Below the pieces are notes generated by a model that saw nothing but the letters and a program-made list of their open reading frames with translations, was not told where the DNA came from and did not search any database. A stretch of 64,000 bases of DNA, taken from positions 7,339,501 to 7,403,500 of the forward strand of contig NC_084808.1 in the NCBI RefSeq assembly GCF_963583255.1, read 5' to 3'. Position numbers and translations under genes: made by a program. Positions 57,822 through 64,000 of the stretch are shown piece after piece (position 1 is the first letter of the stretch; each line of letters begins with the position of its first letter). This DNA comes from Pyrus communis. Lineage: Eukaryota > Streptophyta > Magnoliopsida > Rosales > Rosaceae.

Positions 57822-57829
57822 TATAAATA
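57822..57829 (+). promoter_or_regulatory. TATA box of the element M 5' LTR
   Basis: TATAAATA in the conserved LTR position, with transcription expected shortly downstream toward the primer site. Confidence 0.6.
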
Positions 57830-59016
57830 CCCTTGCATTCATTCATTCATGGACATCTCATTTTCATACACAACACATTACAAACACATTCTCCCTTCCC
57901 TAGCCGTGAGCTTCCCATCTCTCCCCTTATAATCCAAACACCATTTTTCCATTCCACACTTCCATCCCCCAAACCAATTATCCCTAGACCTTATGCTACA
58001 ATAAAGAGGAAGAGAAGAGGGCCTAAACGTTCATACAATTCAAGTTTGAGTTGTTGGAATGTTTAGGCGTTTCTTTGATTTCAATGTTTAATTTCAATTC
58101 TCTTTGTTTTGTATGAGGAACTAAACCCCCTTTAGCTTGGGGGTGATTCGAAATTATGTTTATGTTTGTAATATGATTTGATTACTTTTAATTACGTTTC
58201 ATAAATTGTGAATTAAATTTGTTTAACTGTTTGATTGATAACCTATTTATGTATGTTTATTAAGAATGAACGCTTAATTTTCATGCATGAATTTGACGCT
58301 AGAATATAAGTGAGTTTCACGTAATAGTTATGAACTTATATTCACAAGTAGTGGAGGTTGCTTATAAACAATCGCGTTAAACAAATTCTTGGCATAAGTT
58401 TCATGCAATCATAGTAACGAATGCCTCGTCAACACTTATAGTTTTCATGATGCTTAATGATTCTTGCTTGTATCTCTATTATGCAATTCATGTAGGGAAC
58501 TTGTGAGGAATGCTTTGGGTTGTCGTATGCAATCATCCAATTCATTAACTTAAGGAAAACTTGACGGTTAATTTAAGCGGACCTAATTAACCCGGGGTGT
58601 TGAGAATTCATGGTTTATTGAAATACAATTAGAAATCATTTTATTATGCAAGTGTAACATGTATGGAGATGAACCCCTTAGCTATTCCATCATCCATATT
58701 TTCATCACATTCATCTTTACTATCTGTTTTAAATTATAATCTGTCCGTTTAGTTTAATCTCGTCCAACCACAATCCCCCCCCTATTTTGTTAAGTCTTAA
58801 TCATTTGATTTGTCTTATTTTATGTTTTTAAGTATTTGGAGTTTTTTGAATTCTTTGAGTCTAGTTTAGTGTTTTATATTGTTTTTACGTTTTTAAGTCA
58901 GTTTCCAAGTGATTTGCAATCCCTCCTAATCCCCGGTCCAGAACGATCCCTACTTACATCATTACTACAATTGTCAAAAAGAGGGTTTAATTTGTGCGCG
59001 TATAAATCACGCATCA

Positions 59017-59195
59017 AATTTTGGCGCCGTTGCCGGGGATTAGCAACTTTGCTAATCCCTTGGTTCTTTTCTTTTTTTTTGGTTTAGTTGTTTTCGTTTT
59101 AGTTTCTAACTTAATGTTGTTTTCTTTGTTTGTTGTTACTTTTGATATTTGATTTAGTTCTCTTTCTTTGATTTTAGGTACTAGAGAAGTAAGAT
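59017..59195 (+). other. Element M leader with tRNA-Asp primer site
   Basis: Primer site at 59,022-59,039. The leader is T-rich and ends TGATTTTAG|GTACTAG as in E, but the original ATG (MTRSS) is gone and the ORF opens 22 bp later at ATGGATTTTGC. Confidence 0.9.
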
Positions 59196-60518
59196 ATGGA
59201 TTTTGCTAGCATTCAAGCTCAATTGGCAAATCTTACTTCTAAATTGTCGCCGTATGCCGAAAGGACCACAATGCAGAGTGTCCCTACATTTGGTGCTTCA
59301 TATAGGCAAGGATTTCAAGCCAATCAATGTCCACAAAGAGATTGGAGGGATCATTCAAACTCTATATGGTGGGAAGATCAACAAGTTCAACGTGAAGCAT
59401 ATTGGCAACCATATGAGGAGTTCTATTCAAGACCTATGCAGCCACCACAACTTCATATGCAATATGCTCAATTAAATTCAAGTTCGCCAATAGATTATAA
59501 TCAAATTCTTAATGAAATAAATTCTTTGGCGCAGGGGTCACAAAATCAAGCCAAGGAGGCTCAACAAGAAGCATATTGGCAACCATATGAGGAGTTCAAT
59601 ACAACACCTATGCAGCCACCACAACAATTCCAATCAAGTTCAAGTATGTCCATGGATAATGATAAAAATTTTCAATTACTAACCTCTTTGGCGCAGGGGT
59701 CACAAAATCAAGCCAAGGAGTTGGGTAAATTGGACGAGCAATTTGGGCAGATTATGGAGTTCATGAAACAAATTCAAGAGCAAAGTGAACTCTCCAACTC
59801 AACTATTGAAAACTCGAAGGAAGATTTTGAAATCCATAATGCTATCACTTTGGGAAGTGCTATGGAGGTTGGAGCTGACCTAAAAATGTCCAAACATAGC
59901 CTAGAAGTGGATGAAGAGCTGCTAATTGAGGAGGAGGAAGAAGACATGCACACGGCAAGGGTAGAACAACCCTTGCCGCAGCCCCCTAAGCCCTCTAAAC
60001 CACCCACCACCAGTAAGGACGTCCCAATTCCATGTTATTCTGATGTTATTCCACCCAATGTCCCTTTTCCTAGCAGGTTTTTGATTCCCAACCAAGAAGA
60101 GAGTAAAAAGGACATCGTGGAAGCCTTCCCAAAGGTGCAAAATGCTATTCAAATTCTTGGTGCAACACAGCAAGTTTTAGATGGTGTTGAATTCTTCAAA
60201 GGACTTTGTACACCAAGAAGAATGATTCAAGAGAAGGTAGTGGCTGGAGAAGATGTAGAAGGCATCAAAGAGGACATATTTGAAACCACAATTCCCAAGG
60301 AAGTTGGATTTTATGACACGGGACAAGTCATAACTTTCGAAGGGGTGTTTATTCTGGAGTTCATTTTGGAGCACACAGGTAAGCCGCCTCCCCGAATTTC
60401 AATTTTCTTTTATACTAACATGTGGTTAATGATCCAGGCACCCACTTTAGAATTTGAACCAATGCCGGTTCACTTCAAGTATCACCTTCCATTCAAGGAC
60501 CAATTCCATGCCGTTTGA
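59196..60518 (+). CDS. Element M remodelled Gag-derived ORF (440 aa)
   Basis: It aligns with the region of E Gag-Pol from after the Gag domain to before RT. SIQAQLANLTSKLS matches SQLANLTS; WRDHSNSIWWEDQQ matches [32 protein letters not shown] matches [42 protein letters not shown] and EFFKGLCTPRR match the protease-proximal linker; APTLEFEPMPVHFKY matches [15 protein letters not shown]. Lost are the Gag domain, the zinc knuckle cysteines and the protease DLGAS. It contains an in-frame duplication of about 57 residues (EAYWQPYEEF at 67 and 125, SLAQGSQNQAK at 110 and 164). An acidic stretch lies at 228-238. The frame has stayed open despite strong divergence. Role unknown; it is an RNA-element protein by descent only. 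Confidence 0.8.
   Translation: MDFASIQAQLANLTSKLSPYAERTTMQSVPTFGASYRQGFQANQCPQRDWRDHSNSIWWEDQQVQREAYWQPYEEFYSRPMQPPQLHMQYAQLNSSSPIDYNQILNEINSLAQGSQNQAKEAQQEAYWQPYEEFNTTPMQPPQQFQSSSSMSMDNDKNFQLLTSLAQGSQNQAKELGKLDEQFGQIMEFMKQIQEQSELSNSTIENSKEDFEIHNAITLGSAMEVGADLKMSKHSLEVDEELLIEEEEEDMHTARVEQPLPQPPKPSKPPTTSKDVPIPCYSDVIPPNVPFPSRFLIPNQEESKKDIVEAFPKVQNAIQILGATQQVLDGVEFFKGLCTPRRMIQEKVVAGEDVEGIKEDIFETTIPKEVGFYDTGQVITFEGVFILEFILEHTGKPPPRISIFFYTNMWLMIQAPTLEFEPMPVHFKYHLPFKDQFHAV
59390..59730 (+). repeat. In-frame tandem duplication inside the M gag-derived ORF
   Basis: GAAGCATATTGGCAACCATA occurs near 59,393 and 59,569, and TCTTTGGCGCAGGGGTCACA near 59,523 and 59,685. The two units have diverged in between while both staying in frame. 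Confidence 0.85.
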
Positions 60519-60527
60519 TTTTATTAA

Positions 60528-60530
<3 letters not shown>

Positions 60531-60584
<54 letters not shown>
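60531..60584. repeat. A54 homopolymer between the gag-derived ORF and the antisense gene
   Basis: Fifty-four consecutive A on the M sense strand, starting 13 bp after the ORF stop. Element D has A19 at the equivalent fusion point. The length in this assembly may not be exact. Confidence 0.9.
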
Positions 60585-60585
<1 letters not shown>

Positions 60586-60604
60586 ATGGCAGAATGATGG
60601 AGCT

Positions 60605-61300
60605 TCACAAAGGGCGTTTACTTGAAGCCCCACTACTGGGCAAAACTCTAGAAGCAGGAGGCATAGATGCGGAAGGCATCGGAGCAGAAGGCATCGAGGT
60701 GGAAGGCATCGGGGCGGAAGGTATCGGAGCGGGAGGCATCAAAGAAGAGGCCTCAATACTTGGCCAAACGCTGGATGAGCCCGGAAAAATGTGCCTCTGG
60801 AAGTAAGCCGCAAGCCTTTGACGGTCAGTTTGACGATCACTTTGCATCCGACCATTGGATTCTTGTAGCTCATCAAGCTTCCTCTTCATACCCGTCGAAT
60901 AGTTGTTGGCAAGCACGTGCAAACTTCTATTCTCGTACTTAAGCAGTTTGATCTCCTGCTTGAGACTTTCCACCTCTGCCATCAAAGATTCCACCTGACG
61001 GGAGCGGGCAAGCAGGCGTTGGCCCATGTTGGACACAGAACTCGCACACTGAACACTAAGTGCGAGGGATTCTTGAACGGCCAACTCATCGGACCGTCCT
61101 GACAGCAGCCTACTATCTTTTGGAGTAAGGAGGTTCCTAGCTACTATTGTAGCTGTTGTGGCGTCCTGCATCACAGAGTCTTCACCTGAAAGAGGACCGT
61201 TAGAAGATAAGAAAGAAGGGCGCCATACGTTACCTTGACGCGGCGCGGCCGTATCACTGCTGAGACTCAATTCTAAGCTAAGGTTCGATGGGTTTGCCAT
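60605..61300 (-). CDS. Antisense ORF of element M: EAR-like motif, coiled coil, Pro/Met-rich tail (231 aa)
   Basis: Read opposite to M. It starts MANPSNLSLELSLSSD; L7-S-L-E-L-S-L13 fits the plant EAR pattern LxLxL. Residues 96-145 form a heptad coiled coil (LMAEVESLKQEIKLLKYENRSL) followed by basic MKRKLDE. Residues 150-162 are Arg/Gln/Asp-rich, and 187-216 is a PSAPM-type pentapeptide repeat. No transmembrane segment or catalytic motif is seen. Against the D copy, about 150 codons show 27 silent and 12 replacement codon differences by hand count, indicating past purifying selection. A CpG-rich upstream block is shared with D. Likely a protein-binding or regulatory factor; it could instead be a structural accessory protein of the element. 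I cannot name the family. Confidence 0.8.
   Translation of the reverse strand: MANPSNLSLELSLSSDTAAPRQGNVWRPSFLSSNGPLSGEDSVMQDATTATIVARNLLTPKDSRLLSGRSDELAVQESLALSVQCASSVSNMGQRLLARSRQVESLMAEVESLKQEIKLLKYENRSLHVLANNYSTGMKRKLDELQESNGRMQSDRQTDRQRLAAYFQRHIFPGSSSVWPSIEASSLMPPAPIPSAPMPSTSMPSAPMPSASMPPASRVLPSSGASSKRPL
60656..60742 (-). repeat. 15-bp coding minisatellite in the tail of the M antisense ORF
   Basis: About six units related to GGCATCGGAGCGGAA encode (P-S-A/T-P/S-M) repeats. D has almost none of these units, so the array is variable between copies. Confidence 0.85.
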
Positions 61301-61815
61301 TTTTCAAAAGTGTTCAAAGAGATGGGGTGGATGAAGTTAATTCTCAAAGGGCCGGAGTCGATTTTCAAGAATGGGAATTCTTCAGAGTGTGTTTGTTGTG
61401 GTGATCGATAGCTCTATAAGAAGCCAAGGCGACGCGTCCACCAATTCGAAAAGCCGGAATTTCCGGCGTAATTTAGGCGATGCGTTCTCTGCTTTTCAGA
61501 AGACGCGTTCAACTTTGTCAAAAGATTTCTGACAAAGCTGAAAACACGTGGAGGCCATCATCGCAACTACACATCTTTAGCCGACAAAGCGCAAAGTTCG
61601 GCGACGCTTTCTCTGCTTTTCAGAAGACGTGTGCAGCTTTGTCAAAAGGAGCCGCATCTGCACTACCACGTGTCGTTCAGAAAGCGAAGGAGCGTCGTTC
61701 AGAAATCGAAGGGGCGCCTGCTCAGAAATCGAAGAGGCGTATTCAAAGATCGAAGAGGCGCCACTATTTCAAAAAGCCGGATTTGCGGGATCAAAACGTT
61801 TGTCGACAAGGGTAA
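61301..61815 (-). promoter_or_regulatory. CpG-rich upstream block of the M antisense ORF
   Basis: Homologous to 18,401-18,909 in D. Features read on the minus strand: a weak CTTATAGAGC TATA-like box at about 61,412-61,421, CACGTG at 61,545-61,550, and repeated AAGAGGCG/CGAAG motifs near 61,680-61,765. It contrasts with the AT-rich surroundings. Promoter function is inferred from position and sharing with D. Confidence 0.5.
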
Positions 61816-62640
61816 AAAGTACCACCACTTGATATTATCTCTATATATGTCGATCTTCGTCTTTTATGGCAGGGCAAACCTGAAGAAAATGCCCAACTCT
61901 CCCTCACCTCTGAGGGCGCACTCCCAGCAAAGCCTTTCGAAATACTCAATTCTTTCTTCTTCCCCAAAGATGATACCAGATGCCTGGAGTACATATGACC
62001 CAGGAGGAAACGGCGGATTGAAGCATGTGCTGATTCATTCACCGTTTCTTCAAAGCAAAGGTATCTCATATCATCAAGGTCAAAAGCAAAAATATCTCAT
62101 ATCATGCTCTTTCCCTGTCTTTTTCTTTGTCCTTGTTCTTACTTGCATGGCAAAGTAAAAGAAGCAATCAGCCGGCACTTGGAGTCAGTCTACCGATCTG
62201 GAGCCAACTGCCCGGAATCTATTCCTGATTGCTTACCTAGCGTTGCTCTCGAGTAGTCATCTTCAACGGTTGATACACTTCCAGAGAAGGGACCACTCCT
62301 GCAAAGATTGAACAAAGAAACAGATAACAGGAGGAAGCTCAGACCTTCGGGGGAGACCCTAAAAGGAATCCTGCTGCCCAGTTCAAGAGTAGCACAAAGG
62401 AAAATCAACGATGGGCGGAAACCAGTTCAAGAGTAAGCCTGTGGAATCACAAAGATCAAAGCCTCAATGCAATCACCAAGGAGAAGAGGGAATTTACACT
62501 CCATAACCAGATTTGCGTCCCTAAACTCTTCTCTTTGTTAATTACATTCTGCCATGTTTAGTATGTTTAAATGTTTTTTGTGTGTTTACTTATGTTTTGT
62601 GTGAACCATATGCTTAAAACATTGAGGACAATGTTTGATT
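61816..62640 (+). other. Element M interior segment shared with C, D and G, no recognised gene
   Basis: The 62,158-62,520 stretch matches D 17,620-18,040 inverted, and 62,340 onward matches C 38,528 onward in the same orientation. Frames here are broken relative to D and G. Confidence 0.6.
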
Positions 62641-64000
62641 TAAGTGTGGGGGGGTAACTAAGTTTATTTAATGCAAATTCGTGGGATTTTATCACCCATA
62701 ACTTCAAATGTTGTTCCTTGCTGTTTTAAGGTGTTTTTAAGTTGTTTTAGAGTGTTTTAGTGTGTTTTGTTTTATAATTCGAAAATCCCATAAAAATTTG
62801 AAAAATTGTTTTGAAAAACCCAAAAAGAGTTGTTTTAAAAGTCGTTTTTGTGTGTTTGTGTCTTAGGGTACCTTCCAACACAATGATAAGGATTTGGTTT
62901 ATAATTGCATGACGGTTAGAAAGAGCTATAAACATAGAGAAAAGTTTGATTTACTCTTGGTATATGCTTGGTTATGGTTATAATGTATGACTTCACATGC
63001 AATCATAAAAGAAAAATTCGTTTTTGTAACATGCTTGAAGGAAGAAACTCAAACAAACGCTACATCCCTGTGAGACTCGAGCCATTACTTTCTTTGGAGA
63101 GTTATTTTCTGTGATTCTTTATTTTCTAAAGTTGTTGCATGATCTCATTATTCCTTGCTTGGTTGCTACTTAGAATGCAATTGTATCATGATAGAACTAA
63201 ATGCTAGAACTCATGCCCATTTCATTCAAAGCATGTTATTGATTTGCATAACACATATTCAAGAAGAAGTTGTGTAGTGACCACCACCATAGCCAAATAG
63301 CCTTACTTCCCATACTTCGTATATGTTGTAAGTTTTAACCCCGTTAAGCCTTGTTTAGCCTTTATTCTTTGTTTACCCACATTTTCCTCACCTAGCCTAG
63401 TTTAGGACAATCCCCACCCTTGTTCTTAAAAGATAGTGAGCATGACTTAATTGAATTCCTTTTGAGTTACATTATGAAAGAAAATAAGTGTGGGGGAGAG
63501 AATGTTTAAGTGTTTATGTTTTGAGATTCAAAAGAAAAGAAAAAGAAAAGAAAAAAAAAAGAGAAAAGAAAGAAAGAAAGAAAAAAGAGCTTAAAAAAAA
63601 AATGAAAGAATAAGTGATTGAAGAAAGGTTCCAAAACACCAATTCTGGGCGTAAATTGTCTAAATTCTCCCTTTTTGTTCAAAAGTTGAGTTTTCATTCA
63701 AAAGTGAATTCTAAGTTGATTCAAATGCTTTGCTCACTATTTCTTTAAAAACCTTTGTTTTCCATATCCCTTCTTTGTTATCCACATACCCCAAGCCCCG
63801 TTACAACCCTTGACTTCTATCTTGAGTGTTGTGTATTTCAATTTGTGGAGTTTGAACTTGGTATGAGCATATGGTATCACTGGTTCTCGCGTCTAAGTAG
63901 TAGCATTCCATTCATGAGATCATATCTAAACATGCTTATTAACTCCAGAAAATGCTTTCCTTATTATAACATATGTGAGTGTTCGTCTACATGTTTACAT
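62641..64000 (+). other. Element M 3' noncoding region (continues beyond window)
   Basis: GTGTGGGGG motifs begin at 62,644 and 63,488, with an A/G-rich tract following the second (63,531-63,605). By comparison with E and C, the polypurine tract and 3' LTR should follow a few hundred bases past the window end. Confidence 0.8.

Larger units (their letters stand above)
57197..59016 (+). repeat. Element M 5' LTR (1,820 bp)
   Basis: TGATAGGAGC...CACGCATCA, directly followed by the primer site. TATAAATA at 57,822-57,829. Contains a diverged CACTTATC repeat (57,559-57,677) and a TCCACCTACTTCACCTACAA minisatellite (57,684-57,789). The CAAAACTGCC hairpin common to the other LTRs is missing, apparently lost with a deletion near 58,835. 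Confidence 0.92.
57197..64000 (+). mobile_element. Element M: non-autonomous Athila-like element with remodelled gag and antisense gene (3' end beyond window)
   Basis: 5' LTR 57,197-59,016, tRNA-Asp primer site 59,022-59,039, gag-derived ORF 59,196-60,518, A54 run, antisense ORF 61,300-60,605 with its upstream block, and the 3' noncoding region. RT, RNase H, integrase and the protease active site are absent. The general plan matches D, but M keeps more of gag and a complete antisense ORF. It interrupts LTR N. Confidence 0.88.

Overview
This window is repeat-dense nuclear DNA from a flowering plant, most likely a eudicot. I see no ordinary host gene, tRNA, rRNA or bacterial feature. Nearly every base belongs to nested Ty3/gypsy LTR retrotransposons of the Athila type. 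The evidence is: primer-binding sites complementary to the 3' end of plant tRNA-Asp (TGGCGCCGTTGCCGGGGA), a DLGAS protease, an FMDDFSVFG reverse-transcriptase box, a D,D(35)E integrase with a GPF module, no chromodomain, and long LTRs with TGAT...ATCA ends. The species cannot be fixed from sequence alone. A rosid such as Rosaceae is a guess from the look of the antisense protein described below. Letters A-N are my own element names.

Layout. A (1-9,991, minus) is an autonomous Athila-type element whose left LTR runs off the window; it sits in a plus-strand LTR remnant B (9,992-11,588). A minus-strand LTR H is seen in three pieces (11,621-11,689; 43,106-43,864; 55,551-56,005), split by C and E. 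C (11,690-43,105, plus) has a perfect TTCTG target-site duplication but has lost its 5' interior. Between its ends lie D (13,641-22,598, minus, non-autonomous), an LTR fragment X (22,599-22,991), G (22,992-28,202, minus, truncated) and F (28,203-38,527, minus, an Athila-type element with GACCT target sites). E (43,865-55,550, plus) is a young autonomous Athila-type element with two 2,054-bp LTRs. N (56,006-57,196) is an LTR fragment split by M (57,197 to beyond 64,000, plus), a second non-autonomous element.

How the parts work together. A, E and F encode Gag, protease, RT, RNase H and integrase, but every copy is broken: A by two frameshifts, E by a nonsense codon and a 4-nt deletion, F by a rearrangement in the integrase and by loss of the promoter part of its 5' LTR. 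D and M lack pol, yet keep the same LTR ends, tRNA-Asp primer site and 3' noncoding region as the autonomous elements, so they probably moved using enzymes from such relatives.

The most interesting content is in D and M. Each carries, antisense to the element, a CpG-rich gene-like block with its own upstream region and an ORF. The predicted protein starts with an EAR-like LxLxL motif followed by a coiled coil. By hand alignment of about 150 shared codons I count 27 silent against 12 replacement codon differences, which points to past purifying selection. Other signals are a thrice-repeated polypurine-like motif about 830 bp apart in the 3' noncoding region, LTRs packed with CACATGCA (RY-type) motifs, a conserved LTR hairpin, and a splice-acceptor-like site directly before each gag start.
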